Assembly (NCBI GenBank): GCA_040880285.1
Contig: JBBDIT010000067.1
Coordinates: 10,220 to 74,219 of the forward strand
Source: JANQJA01 sp040880285
GTDB taxonomy: Bacteria; Pseudomonadota; Gammaproteobacteria; Pseudomonadales; Azotimanducaceae
Direction of reading: 5' to 3'
Length of the DNA: 64,000 nt
Shown here: positions 7,847 to 16,818 of the stretch, piece after piece
Position numbering within the stretch: the first letter of the stretch is position 1
How the letters are laid out: the number at the start of each line of letters is the position of its first letter
Notes under the pieces: model-generated
What the model saw: only the letters and a program-made list of their open reading frames with translations
The model's database searches: none
What the model was told of the DNA's origin: nothing
Position numbers and translations under genes: made by a program

Positions 7847-9517
7847 ATGATGGCGGACTGGCGACAACATGCGGGCGCACTGTTTGCAACTGAAAAAGTG
7901 CCTGCGACGGGTTCTATGGGCATGGTGGTCACTAACCATCCGCTTGGCAGTGCGGCTGGTGCAGAGATGCTGGCCGCCGGTGGAAATGCGATCGACGCGG
8001 TAGTGGCCTCACTATTTGCGCTGACAGTCGTTGAGCCCATGATGGTCGGCGTATTTGGCGCTGGCATGTCAACGATCCGCCTGGCGGACGGCTCTCACCA
8101 TTTCATCAATAACTATACGGTGGCGCCCGCCGCGGCGAGGGCGGACATGTACCGCACAGTGTCAGACACCTGGCCCGATTACCAGCAGGTCGAAGATCGG
8201 TTGAACGAGGTCGGTGTGCTCAGTGTCGGTGTGCCAGGTTCTCTCAAGGGCTGGTGTGAGATGCTGGCGGCTCACGGCAGTTTGTCACTTACCGACGTCA
8301 TGCAGCCGGCGATTCGATATGCGTCCCGGGGCTATCGGGCCACGAACTATCTGTGTGAGATTATCCGGAAATTCGAGACTGACCTTCGTCAGTATCCTGA
8401 GACGGCCAAAACCTGGCTACCGGATGGTTCGCCGCTTGCGCCTGGCGCGTTGGTGAAACAGCCCGAGTATGCCGAAACCCTGAGCCTCGTTGCACAGCGG
8501 GGACCGGATTTACTCTATGGTGGTGAACTTGGAAAGCTGGCCGTCGATTACATCCAGTCGACTGGCGGGATTATTACGCTGGATGATTTGCGAAATTACG
8601 CGACCACTACTGACAGTGTGGTTCGAGGGACCTACCGGGGTTATGAAATTATCGGTCCGCCCCCACCTACAGCTGGCGGTGTCCATGTCATTGAGATGCT
8701 CAATATCCTGGAGGCTTTCGATGTCGCAAAGCCTGGTTTCGGCACAACCGACAGTGTGCACCTGATTGCGGAAGTACTGAAGCTCGGGTTTGAAGACCGG
8801 CGCAAGTACACGGGTGACCCGGCGTTTGTAGATGTTCCGGTTGCGATGCTGATTGACAAGGCTTATGCGGAAAAGCGCCGGGCACTCATCGATATGAAGC
8901 ATGCCCGTGATGCAGAGATCGGCTACATTGCGGATTCGAAAGATACCACGCACCTGGCCGCAGCTGATCGGGACGGCAACATTGTTACCGCGACTCACAC
9001 CATCCACAGTGCCTTTGGCTCGAAGGTCACGGTGCCCGGGACCGGTATGTTGCTCAACAACACCATGAATATTTTCGATCCCCATAAAGGCATGGCCAAT
9101 TCGATTGCTCCCGGCAAACGAGTCACCAGCAGTATGTCACCGGTGATTGTGGAGCGGGACGGGGTACCGGTGTTTTGTATTGGCCTGGTCGGTGGAATGC
9201 GCATCTTTCCGTCTGCGTTACAGGCGATCGTCAATTTCATCGACCATGGCATGTCACCCCAGGAGGCCGTCGAGGCACCTAGAATCTGGACCCTCGGCGA
9301 TGTAGTCGAAGTAGAACCTGGTTTTCCGGAGGCGGTATTGGCTGAACTGACAAAGCGCGGTCACTCGATTTCCCGCCTGAAAGTTGTAGGGGCTGGCATG
9401 GGAATGATTGCATTCACCAACGAGGCAATCACCGGTGCTTCATGCTGGCGTTCCGACGGTACGCCCATCGGCCTCGGTGGTGGCATGGCGCGGCCGGGGC
9501 TCCGGTTCGAAGTGTAA
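7847..9517 (+). CDS. Gamma-glutamyltransferase family protein
   Basis: An N-terminal-nucleophile hydrolase of the gamma-glutamyltranspeptidase family (556 residues), which cleaves or transfers gamma-glutamyl groups of glutathione and similar compounds. The expected self-cleavage site and nucleophile is the first Thr of DTTHLAAADRDGN near residue 367. Downstream family motifs are FGSKVTVPGTGMLLNNTM and PGKRVTSSMSP; the usual GGSRI becomes GGMRI. The N terminus shows no signal peptide, so it may act in the cytoplasm, unlike E. coli Ggt. The GAGG at 7838-7841 fits ATG 7847 or 7850. Its last codons are part of a triple tandem repeat that supplies three consecutive in-frame TAA stops. Confidence 0.9.
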   Translation: MMADWRQHAGALFATEKVPATGSMGMVVTNHPLGSAAGAEMLAAGGNAIDAVVASLFALTVVEPMMVGVFGAGMSTIRLADGSHHFINNYTVAPAAARADMYRTVSDTWPDYQQVEDRLNEVGVLSVGVPGSLKGWCEMLAAHGSLSLTDVMQPAIRYASRGYRATNYLCEIIRKFETDLRQYPETAKTWLPDGSPLAPGALVKQPEYAETLSLVAQRGPDLLYGGELGKLAVDYIQSTGGIITLDDLRNYATTTDSVVRGTYRGYEIIGPPPPTAGGVHVIEMLNILEAFDVAKPGFGTTDSVHLIAEVLKLGFEDRRKYTGDPAFVDVPVAMLIDKAYAEKRRALIDMKHARDAEIGYIADSKDTTHLAAADRDGNIVTATHTIHSAFGSKVTVPGTGMLLNNTMNIFDPHKGMANSIAPGKRVTSSMSPVIVERDGVPVFCIGLVGGMRIFPSALQAIVNFIDHGMSPQEAVEAPRIWTLGDVVEVEPGFPEAVLAELTKRGHSISRLKVVGAGMGMIAFTNEAITGASCWRSDGTPIGLGGGMARPGLRFEV

Positions 9518-9535
9518 GAAGTGTAAGAAGTGTAA
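9509..9535. repeat. 9-bp triple tandem repeat across the ggt stop codon
   Basis: The unit GAAGTGTAA is repeated three times without interruption (9509-9517, 9518-9526, 9527-9535). Each copy ends in TAA in the frame of the gamma-glutamyltransferase gene, so the gene has three successive in-frame stops. Confidence 0.95.
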
Positions 9536-9552
9536 TAGACAAAACCCATCGC

Positions 9553-9578
9553 AAAAAAAGGGGCGAAAATATCGCCCC
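9553..9578 (-). terminator. Rho-independent terminator of aceA
   Basis: On the minus strand GGGGCGA-TATTT-TCGCCCC forms a 7-bp stem with a 5-base loop, followed by seven T. It lies 28 bp beyond the isocitrate lyase stop. On the plus strand no T-run follows, so it serves mainly the minus-strand gene. Confidence 0.9.
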
Positions 9579-9606
9579 TGAGGTCACTAACAACTATGTA
9601 GAGGTG

Positions 9607-11235
9607 CTAGAACTGGTTCATGGTGTTTTCTTTACCACCGGCCAGTAGTGCATTTTCACCAGCAAAGTATTCCTTGTGGTTGTCACCGATGGTCGTGCCA
9701 GCCATCTCCTGGTGCCTGACAACGTTCATCTCGCGCCGGATTTCAGTTCGTTGTACGCCCTTGACGTAAGCAAGCATGCCGTTATCGCCGAAGTAACCTT
9801 GAGACAGCACATCAACGCCGAGCGCCGTCTCGTGGTAGGTTGGCAATGTGATCAGGTGATGGAAAATTCCGGCTTCGCGCGCGGCATCCGCCTGGAAGGA
9901 CTGGATGAGGCGATCCGCCTCCACTGCGAGGTCTGAGTCATCAAGACTAACGTCCATCAATCCTTTCTCATCTTTGGTGGGGTCAGGATACTTTGAGACA
10001 TCCTTGCCGGCGGCTTGCCAGTCTTCGTACACCTGTTGGCGGAACTTCAAGGTCCAGTTAAACGACGGCGAGTTGTTATAAACCAGTTTGGCGTCGGGGA
10101 TTTCCTTCCTGACGGCATCGACCATTTCAGCAATCTGCTTTACGTTGGGTTTCTCGGTTTCAATCCAGAGTAGGTCTGCACCGTGCCGCAGGCTCGTGAT
10201 GCAGTCGAGCACCACTCGGTCGATACCGGTGTTGTCCTTGAACGCATACAATCCATTGTCGAGCCGTACCGGCTTGACGAGCTTACCTTTCTGGTGAATT
10301 GTGATGTCGTTTTCCTTGAGTTCGGTGACATCGTGGATTTCTTCCGTATACAGAAAGTCATTGTACTGGCTGGCCAGGTCGCCCTCTTCCCTGGAGACAG
10401 GTATCTTTTGCGTGAGACCGGCACCGAGTGAGTCGGTACGTGCGACGATGATGCCGTTGTCGATTCCAAGTTCAAGGAATGCATAGCGAACGGCATTGAT
10501 CTTGGAGATGAAATCTTCGTGTGGAACCGTAACCTTACCTGCCTGGTGACCACATTGCTTGGCTTCAGATACCTGGTTCTCGATCTGGATCGCGCACGCG
10601 CCTGCCTCGATCATCTTCTTGGCAAGCAGGTAAGTGGCCTCTTCATTACCAAAACCGGCGTCGATATCGGCGATAATTGGTACAACATGGGTTTCAAAGC
10701 GATCAATTTTCTTGAGAATCGGGGCCTCGTCGGTGCCTTTTCCCCGTGCCTCATCGAGTTCAGTGAACAGGCGCTCGAGCTCAACTGCATCAGCCTGCTT
10801 GAGGAAGGTGTAAATCTCCTTGATCAGATTCGGCACGGAAGTCTTCTCATGCATACTCTGGTCAGGCAAGGGCCCGAATTCGGAGCGTAACGCTGCGATC
10901 ATCCAGCCGGACAGATAGATATAGGATTTATCCATGGTGCCCCGGTGACGCTTGACTGCGATCGCCATCTGTTGGGCAGTAAATCCATGCCAGCAACCCA
11001 GGGATTGCGTATATTTGGACGTATCCTTATCGTAGTCCGCCATATCACGCCGCATGATGTCGGCCGTGTACCGGGCGATATCGAGCCCCGTGGTAAAGCG
11101 ATTCTGGAGCTTCATCCGTGCAGCGTATTCTGGATTGATGCCTTTCCAGGTGGACTTATGCTGGTCGCGCAGGGCGGACAGCTTTTCAACTTCCTTGAGG
11201 TAAGGTGATACAACCGTTTGGGGGTTGGCTGCCAT
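9607..11235 (-). CDS. aceA: Isocitrate lyase
   Basis: Splits isocitrate into glyoxylate and succinate, the first step of the glyoxylate shunt needed for growth on acetate and fatty acids. The 542-residue length matches the longer type found in Pseudomonas and relatives rather than the roughly 430-residue E. coli enzyme. Visible features: the PIIADIDAGFGN metal-binding strand near 190, the catalytic loop KQCGH near 230 with the nucleophilic Cys, ARTDSLGA near 268, and the NNSPSFNW substrate-binding segment near 390. No malate synthase gene is adjacent. It ends in a strong terminator. The 198-bp upstream gap (11236-11433) is AT-rich around 11310-11360 and probably holds its promoter. Confidence 0.97.
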   Translation of the reverse strand: MAANPQTVVSPYLKEVEKLSALRDQHKSTWKGINPEYAARMKLQNRFTTGLDIARYTADIMRRDMADYDKDTSKYTQSLGCWHGFTAQQMAIAVKRHRGTMDKSYIYLSGWMIAALRSEFGPLPDQSMHEKTSVPNLIKEIYTFLKQADAVELERLFTELDEARGKGTDEAPILKKIDRFETHVVPIIADIDAGFGNEEATYLLAKKMIEAGACAIQIENQVSEAKQCGHQAGKVTVPHEDFISKINAVRYAFLELGIDNGIIVARTDSLGAGLTQKIPVSREEGDLASQYNDFLYTEEIHDVTELKENDITIHQKGKLVKPVRLDNGLYAFKDNTGIDRVVLDCITSLRHGADLLWIETEKPNVKQIAEMVDAVRKEIPDAKLVYNNSPSFNWTLKFRQQVYEDWQAAGKDVSKYPDPTKDEKGLMDVSLDDSDLAVEADRLIQSFQADAAREAGIFHHLITLPTYHETALGVDVLSQGYFGDNGMLAYVKGVQRTEIRREMNVVRHQEMAGTTIGDNHKEYFAGENALLAGGKENTMNQF

Positions 11236-11433
11236 GTGGGGGTTCCTTCGGCTAAAAATGGGTGACTTGTCAGGTGGAGGCAGAATCTACCAACCTCAGC
11301 GCCGGAAGTTAATAGAATAATTGGATAGTAATGTATTCCATAATTTCATGTATTAGACGAAACATCCCCTATACAGAAACAATGGTATCCAGTCGAGATT
11401 CCGGCAAGCGAAACTCACCGGTAATCCTGCACC

Positions 11434-12339
11434 CTAGTCGTTGAGTTTCACCGGGGTTTTGAACCCTTCCGGCTTGACGATCAGGACATCGCACTCAAGG
11501 AAGTCCAGGACTTTTTCGGTCGTGCTGCCAATGAAGACATCGGAGACGATGCTGCGCGAGATGGCACCCATGATCACCACGTCAGCTTCCAGTTCCCGTT
11601 CCATTTCAGAGAGGGCGAATTCAGGTGCTTCCTCTGTCAGGCGCTGGTGGGATTCGGGGATATCGTAACCCGACAATAACTCTTCGAAGGCGCGCTGGTG
11701 TTCCTGCCGGGCTTCCTGCAAATGTTTGCCGGACAAGGGAATCTGACTAAAGGAATGGGTGACGAAGACATCACCTTTCAGCGTGTTTGAAAGGTCCATG
11801 GTGATGTCCAGTATTTTGTGGTCGAGGCCAGCGGGTTTGTGCCTGGCGTGTTTCGGGTCCACCGCCGCAAGCAATACCGGCCGATCCTTCCATGAAGTTT
11901 CCTTGACCAAAAGCAACGGCATAGGGCAGCAACGCACCAGTTGCCAATCGTTGTGGGTCAGCAGTAGCCGGGACAGGGCAGAATGCTGACGGGTATGCTG
12001 GACCACCAGGTCAGCGTCTAACTTCACGGCCTCTCGAACCGTTGCCTCATAAGCCGGATGTGCCCAGACCGACAAGGTATCGACGGTAAGACCGTTCTCC
12101 CGTAGCGGTGCTGCTATGGACTCAAGCGTCGCTTTGCGTTCGTCCAGGAATTCCTGCCGCAAGGTTGGAAGATCGATCGCATCAAAATAATAGCCCTCGA
12201 CCAGATACTGTGTGTAACCGCAGGACAATAAAGTAATGTCGAAGTCAGCCAGCTTTTCTAATGTGAGCACTTTCTCCAGCGCGGGTTGATCTGCCTGATC
12301 TGGATCAACTACAACCAACACACGTTTCAGGTTGAGCAT
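11434..12339 (-). CDS. Universal stress protein, two Usp domains (UspE-like)
   Basis: A 301-residue cytoplasmic protein made of two tandem Usp domains (about 1-145 and 150-300). The N-terminal copy starts LKRVLVVVDP and the C-terminal one ends with a nucleotide-binding-like stretch MGAISRSIVSDVFIGSTTEKVL. UspE-type proteins are linked to stress survival and motility in enterobacteria. The ATG at 12339 lies one base after the stop of the DksA-like gene (TGA-G-ATG), so translation is coupled. The open frame continues upstream inside the DksA-like gene but that part is out of family. Confidence 0.9.
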   Translation of the reverse strand: MLNLKRVLVVVDPDQADQPALEKVLTLEKLADFDITLLSCGYTQYLVEGYYFDAIDLPTLRQEFLDERKATLESIAAPLRENGLTVDTLSVWAHPAYEATVREAVKLDADLVVQHTRQHSALSRLLLTHNDWQLVRCCPMPLLLVKETSWKDRPVLLAAVDPKHARHKPAGLDHKILDITMDLSNTLKGDVFVTHSFSQIPLSGKHLQEARQEHQRAFEELLSGYDIPESHQRLTEEAPEFALSEMERELEADVVIMGAISRSIVSDVFIGSTTEKVLDFLECDVLIVKPEGFKTPVKLND

Positions 12340-12340
12340 C

Positions 12341-12676
12341 TCACTTCTCCTCGGCCTGGGCGCAGGCGATACACAGGGAGGCATAGGGTAACGCGTCAAG
12401 CCGCTCTGCGCTAATAGCCTTACCACACTTGATACAATCACCGTAGGTACCATCATCGATGCGTGCAAGAGCGGCATTGATCATCTTCAGTTCCTGTTTG
12501 CCCTCGGCATCCAGTGACATCACAAGTTCCTGGTTTTCCATCTCGACTGATTGCTCAGCAAAATCGGCGCTGACTCGTTCGTCTCGCTCATAGATGTGCT
12601 TGTGAGTACGCGCGACGCGCTCGGCGAGTTGTTGCTTTAGATCCAGTAAAGTCTCTCTTGCTCGTTCAGGGTTCAC
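12341..12676 (-). CDS. TraR/DksA-family zinc-finger protein
   Basis: A 111-residue DksA-like protein: an N-terminal coiled coil (about 1-70) and a C-terminal four-Cys zinc finger (Cys81, Cys84, Cys102, Cys105). Such proteins insert into the secondary channel of RNA polymerase and change promoter choice, often with ppGpp. It is shorter than true DksA, and the coiled-coil tip does not show the DxxDxA pattern of E. coli DksA, so its effect may differ. It forms an operon with the UspE-like gene one base downstream, which suggests a joint role in the general stress response. Confidence 0.88.
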   Translation of the reverse strand: MNPERARETLLDLKQQLAERVARTHKHIYERDERVSADFAEQSVEMENQELVMSLDAEGKQELKMINAALARIDDGTYGDCIKCGKAISAERLDALPYASLCIACAQAEEK

Positions 12677-12777
12677 CAGGCACCTCCATCAATCCGGCCA
12701 TCAATCCACTGTATCTCTCTGGGAGCCGCTAGCCTTTGACAAGCGTCAAGTGCATGGAAGAATTTTGCCGGATTCTG

Positions 12778-12805
12778 CTTGAATTATCGGTAAACAGCCT
12801 TATTT
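12778..12805 (+). promoter_or_regulatory. Candidate heat-shock (sigma-32) promoter of hsp20
   Basis: CTTGAAT (12778-12784) and CCTTATTT (12798-12805), 13 bp apart, resemble the sigma-32 consensus (CTTGAA, 13-15 bp, CCCCATnT). The site lies 36 bp before the ATG of the small heat-shock gene, which fits its expected regulation. Assigned by eye. Confidence 0.45.
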
Positions 12806-12841
12806 CAAACCAAGGGATGCTTCATTAAATAGGAGTTTATC

Positions 12842-13324
12842 ATGTCAAGATTTGAAGAGTTCACCCACAATCTGCGAGAGTCTCTCGATGGTTTGTCTGA
12901 AGGTTGGCAAGACTTGTGGCACAAAGCACGAAATGCGGTTACACGATTTACGCCGTTTCAAGACGATGGTGGCAGCACCGTACCCTCTGCAGCTCATACC
13001 AGCCGTTGGGGAGTAATGTCAGCAGAGCTGAGCGAGACTGACCAGACTCTTGAAGTCGACCTTGAGGCGCCGGGCATGAAGAGTGCGGATTTTGATATTC
13101 GTGTCGACGGGCGTTACCTCAGCATCAGTGGCAAAAAACACTACGAGAGCGACAGGAAAGAGGGCCGGTACCATATAACCGAACGCGCCTATGGCTCGTT
13201 TGAACGGATAATCCCGCTGCCGTGTGAGGTAGATGTCGGTAAGGCCTCATACAAAGAGGGCGTGCTCCACGTTTCCTTACCGAAACTGGAACAGGACCGC
13301 TCACGACGCATTCAGGTCGAGTGA
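12842..13324 (+). CDS. Small heat-shock protein, Hsp20/alpha-crystallin family
   Basis: A 160-residue ATP-independent holdase chaperone. The N-terminal 60 residues are variable; the alpha-crystallin domain covers about 60-150, with LEVDLEAPGM, a YLSISGKK strand and the characteristic AYGSFERIIPLP followed by a GVLHVSLPK strand. The C terminus has an I-x-V motif (RRIQVE) of the type used for oligomer assembly. An AGGAG lies 6 bp before the ATG, and a sigma-32-like promoter is directly upstream. It neighbours other stress genes (DksA-like, UspE-like). Confidence 0.95.
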   Translation: MSRFEEFTHNLRESLDGLSEGWQDLWHKARNAVTRFTPFQDDGGSTVPSAAHTSRWGVMSAELSETDQTLEVDLEAPGMKSADFDIRVDGRYLSISGKKHYESDRKEGRYHITERAYGSFERIIPLPCEVDVGKASYKEGVLHVSLPKLEQDRSRRIQVE

Positions 13325-13404
13325 TGTTTGCGGTTTGACTTCCTCATTGATTTAGGGGCTCCTGACACCTATTGTTACCAAAAGCGAACGGTTGGGAGCC
13401 TCCG

Positions 13405-14520
13405 GTGAAGATACCATTGATTGTAGCGGCAGCGCTGATCTGCTTGAGCGCACTGTGCTGTACAGATAAAGCCATTGCAGACGAAGTCAATGACATCATG
13501 ACAGATGCCGGCGATACGATGCTCCGGATATTACCCTCGCTTTACAGTGATGATCCGGATCGTACACTGGTCATGGAAAACCTGATCCGGCTTGACTACC
13601 TGTTCAACCAGGCCGAGCCTCACTTTGTCGAAGAGCAGGAAGGCGCACAGGTAACTTTCGAATTACTCCGGGAAAGGTTACGTGATGCGATCCAATTGGG
13701 GGAGCGGCACAACATTAACCTGATGCGTAGCGCTGTCGATGATGCCTTTGGATTGTGTGCCTCCTGCCACACGCAGGATCGCAGAATCAAGCGTGCATTT
13801 GGCGTAAGTAAAATCAGGGCGCTGGACGAATATCTGGCAGGCGAGTTCAGTTATTTGACGCGGGATTATGAGTCCGCCCTGACATCATTCACCAACTATC
13901 TGGAAAGTGACAAGCGAACGCTGGTGCGTGACGCCAACGCCTTTGATCGGGTGCTGGTAATTACTGCAGAGGTGTTGGCTGATCCGGCGCTGGCAAGGGA
14001 TATACTCAAGAGCATGTTGAAACACGTGGACGAGGGCAATGTCATTCATCGTCACACAACGGACTGGATCAGCGCGCTTGACCGGTTGGCGACGGAACCC
14101 GATGCATTGACATCACCCCTCGGCAAAAAATCGGTGGATGCTCTGGATGGGTTCCTCGATCATGAATGGCCAACGATTCAGGCCACGCTGACCTGGGCGG
14201 CGCAGGAAGCCTATTGGGTGGTGATTCGCTCCGAACTCAATGGGTTCTTATCCCGCGGCGCCAGTGGCTCCGATGTTCCGAGACTGCTGTACTGGCTGGG
14301 CGTTAGTGACCGGGCCCTGCAATACCGGTTTTATGGATCCCTCTCCAAAGGTTATCTGGAAAAGTGTATCGAAGCGCACCCGACGGACCCTTACGCGAAA
14401 CGATGCCTCGAAGAGTACGAAATGCTGATACTGGTTTCATTCTCAGGTTCCGGTGGCACTAATGTACCGCTCGAAGTACGAAGCAGGCTCGCAGAATTGC
14501 GAGCTATGGTGTATCGGTAG
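13405..14520 (+). CDS. Exported monohaem c-type cytochrome-like protein, family unknown
   Basis: A 371-residue protein with a signal peptide (about 1-25) and one CASCH haem-c motif (Cys118, Cys121, His122). The region before it (30-115) is helical, like cytochrome-c' type domains. The 240 residues after it are also helical and include an EYLAGEFSYLTRDYESALTSF stretch that looks like a helical repeat (TPR-like). No redox partner gene is adjacent. I chose the GTG at 13405, which has a GGAG 6 bp upstream and puts the signal peptide at the very N terminus; the TTG at 13372 is the alternative. Electron transfer or haem-based sensing in the periplasm is inference. Confidence 0.75.
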   Translation: MKIPLIVAAALICLSALCCTDKAIADEVNDIMTDAGDTMLRILPSLYSDDPDRTLVMENLIRLDYLFNQAEPHFVEEQEGAQVTFELLRERLRDAIQLGERHNINLMRSAVDDAFGLCASCHTQDRRIKRAFGVSKIRALDEYLAGEFSYLTRDYESALTSFTNYLESDKRTLVRDANAFDRVLVITAEVLADPALARDILKSMLKHVDEGNVIHRHTTDWISALDRLATEPDALTSPLGKKSVDALDGFLDHEWPTIQATLTWAAQEAYWVVIRSELNGFLSRGASGSDVPRLLYWLGVSDRALQYRFYGSLSKGYLEKCIEAHPTDPYAKRCLEEYEMLILVSFSGSGGTNVPLEVRSRLAELRAMVYR

Positions 14521-14611
14521 ACTCATACCTGCTGGTTCACGTTTTCCGGCAAAGTGTGCTGAATTGCTCTAGCATGCAGGATTGCCACATGACTTGAGGA
14601 TTTAAACAGGA

Positions 14612-15580
14612 ATGAAAGATTTTGGTGGGAAGCTCGCGGTTATCACGGGTGGTGGTACCGGTATGGGACGAGAACTGGCGCGGCAATTGATTGCACAAGG
14701 CTGTGATGTCGCAATTTGCGACGTCATCGACGGAAACATGCAAGAGACCAGGACCATTTGCGAGGGTGAGGCACCGCAGGGTGTGCGGATCACGACTCAT
14801 TTGTGTGATGTTGCAAATGAAGAAGAGGTGTCGCGATTTCGCGATGAGGTCAAGACGCAACACGGGCGTGACCACGTTAACCTGCTGTTCAATAACGCGG
14901 GCATTGGTGGTGGTGCGAGCTTCACCGACGAGAGTGGCCGGGATGTCTGGGAGCGCACTTTCAATATTTGTTGGTTCGGCGTCTATCATTGTTCGCGTGC
15001 GTTTATGCCACTTTTACTCGCGAGCGATGAGGCGCACCTGGTCAATACCAGTAGTGTCAACGGTTTTTGGGCAACCCTTGGTCCCAACTCTGCACACTCC
15101 GCATACAGTGCTGCCAAGTTTGCGGTTAAGGGATTTTCCGAGGCGCTGGTGACGGACTTCCGCAATAATGCACCGCACGTCAAGGTTTCCGTCGTGATGC
15201 CAGGACATATCGGGACATCGATTGCCATCAATACAGGGACTGTTCTTGGGCGTAATGTGGACGACATGACGTCCGAGGATCTTGTGCCCTTGCGCCAACG
15301 TCTTGGAAAGCAAGGACTGCCCGTAGAAGGTATCACGGACGATCAATTGAAGGCGTTGGTCAAACAGCAGGGTGAGAATTTCAGGGACAATGCCCCGACT
15401 ACGGCTGCCCAGGCAGCACAGGACATTCTAAAAGGTGTCAGGGAAGAGCGCTGGCGTATCCTGCTCGGTAAGGACGCCCAGGTGCTTGACCGGCTGGTAA
15501 GGGAAGACCCGGAAAATGCTTATACGGAAGCATTCATGGAAAAGCTGCGTGCTGAAGCGGAATGGGGGCTTGGCGGCTAA
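14612..15580 (+). CDS. SDR-family NAD(P)-dependent oxidoreductase
   Basis: A 322-residue short-chain dehydrogenase of the classical type. The Rossmann motif is TGGGTGMGRE at residues 12-21, NNAG at 94-97, and the catalytic residues are Ser148, Tyr165 and Lys169 (SAYSAAK). The C-terminal 80 residues extend beyond the usual 250-residue core and are charged. The substrate cannot be deduced. It is a single gene, convergent with cbpM. Confidence 0.88.
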   Translation: MKDFGGKLAVITGGGTGMGRELARQLIAQGCDVAICDVIDGNMQETRTICEGEAPQGVRITTHLCDVANEEEVSRFRDEVKTQHGRDHVNLLFNNAGIGGGASFTDESGRDVWERTFNICWFGVYHCSRAFMPLLLASDEAHLVNTSSVNGFWATLGPNSAHSAYSAAKFAVKGFSEALVTDFRNNAPHVKVSVVMPGHIGTSIAINTGTVLGRNVDDMTSEDLVPLRQRLGKQGLPVEGITDDQLKALVKQQGENFRDNAPTTAAQAAQDILKGVREERWRILLGKDAQVLDRLVREDPENAYTEAFMEKLRAEAEWGLGG

Positions 15581-15589
15581 TCTCCCTGT

Positions 15590-15883
15590 TCAGCGATTTC
15601 CCAGTCGCTCAAATAACTGTTCCAGATAGGTAATGCGCTGACGCAAACGCTGGTTTCGTTCCAGGAGTTCCAGCGCAAGCGCCACGCCTTGCATATTCAG
15701 ATCAAGGTCTTGACGCAACCGTTCGGCACGCAGGCACCGACTGATGTGCTCATTGTGGAATAGCCATTGATCCTCGCCAGGGACCGGTTCAAGAATGCCA
15801 TGGTCGATCAGCTCGCGGACTTGCTCAGCGTTGAGTCGAGTGACACGGCAGAATTCGATAAGGGTATATTCGAGCTCATCCAT
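15590..15883 (-). CDS. cbpM: Chaperone modulator CbpM
   Basis: A 97-residue MerR-like helical protein that in E. coli binds the J-domain of CbpA and inhibits its co-chaperone and DNA-binding activities. The N-terminal part (TLIEFCRVTRLNAEQVRELIDHGIL) is the MerR-type helix-turn-helix-like region; the C-terminal helix is coiled coil. Its ATG shares one base with the cbpA stop (TAATG), the standard cbpA-cbpM arrangement. Confidence 0.9.
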   Translation of the reverse strand: MDELEYTLIEFCRVTRLNAEQVRELIDHGILEPVPGEDQWLFHNEHISRCLRAERLRQDLDLNMQGVALALELLERNQRLRQRITYLEQLFERLGNR

Positions 15884-16818
15884 TACAACTTCGCCAGGGT
15901 TGCGCGTGGATTAAAATCGAACTTTTGCTGCAGTGATTCATAGGCTGCCCGCTGTTCGTCTGATTCAACTTTCGGGTTGACGATCTTGAGCAAGACAAAC
16001 TGATCACCGGTGCCCAGACCCCGACCCTTGAGCCTGAGCCGGCTACCGCTCTGGCTGTTGGCGGGTATTTTAAGGTTTACCTTTCCCCCGAGCGTCGGCA
16101 CTTCGATACTGGTACCAAGTGCTGCTTCCCACGGTGTGACGGGCAATACAAGCGTGATGTCGTCACCGTCAGTTTCAAATAAGTGGTGTTTTTCAAAACC
16201 AATCCTGAGATACAGGTCGCCTGAACTATTCGCACTTGAGCCTGGTTCGCCCTGTCCCTTGAGGCGCAGTTCCTTGCCTTCCGTCACACCAGCGGGAATC
16301 TTTACATTAATGGTTTTGGTGCCACTCGGGGTTGCGATCCTGAGTGCCCTGCTGCCGCCGGCATAAGCTTCTTCGAGGGTTATTTGCAGTTCATGGCGCA
16401 GGTCGCGTCCACGGACGTGGAAACCGCGAGAGGCATTGCCAGGGCCAGCACCTTGGCCACCACCATAGCCGCCACCAAATGCTGACCGATCACCGAATAT
16501 CGAGCGCAGGAGGTCCTCAAACTGGCTTTCCGCTGAGAAGTCGGAGTCAAAATTAAAGTGTTGGCCATGGGCATCGCCACGCTTGAACTGGTTAGGGTTG
16601 TTGACGTATTCCCTTAGCTCATCGTACTCGGCGCGCTTGTCCTTGTTCTTCAGGACCTCATAGGCCTCACTGACTTCCTGGAATTTCTGTTGGGCATCAG
16701 GCTCATCGCTGACATCCGGATGGTACTTGCGGGCCAGTTTCTTGTAGGTACGCTTGATCTCCTCCTGCGTGGCAGTAGGTTCGATGCCAAGTACTTTGTA
16801 ATAGTCTTTGAAATCCAC
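15883..16818 (-). CDS. cbpA: Curved-DNA-binding protein / DnaJ-type co-chaperone CbpA
   Basis: A 311-residue type-II Hsp40: an N-terminal J-domain (FKDYYKVLGI start, HPD motif near residue 33), a glycine-rich linker (about 110-135), and two C-terminal beta domains with LRHELQITLEEAYAGG, INVKIPAGVTEGKELRLKGQG and VTPWEAALG motifs. It has no zinc finger, which separates it from DnaJ. It stimulates DnaK and binds curved DNA in E. coli. The GTG at 16818 aligns with the E. coli start; the frame is open to 16866. It is followed by its modulator cbpM. Confidence 0.93.
   Translation of the reverse strand: MDFKDYYKVLGIEPTATQEEIKRTYKKLARKYHPDVSDEPDAQQKFQEVSEAYEVLKNKDKRAEYDELREYVNNPNQFKRGDAHGQHFNFDSDFSAESQFEDLLRSIFGDRSAFGGGYGGGQGAGPGNASRGFHVRGRDLRHELQITLEEAYAGGSRALRIATPSGTKTINVKIPAGVTEGKELRLKGQGEPGSSANSSGDLYLRIGFEKHHLFETDGDDITLVLPVTPWEAALGTSIEVPTLGGKVNLKIPANSQSGSRLRLKGRGLGTGDQFVLLKIVNPKVESDEQRAAYESLQQKFDFNPRATLAKL

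Noticed and set aside
11290..11370. Operator-like near-palindrome in the aceA upstream region
   Set aside because: Only partial symmetry in an AT-rich stretch; could be chance.
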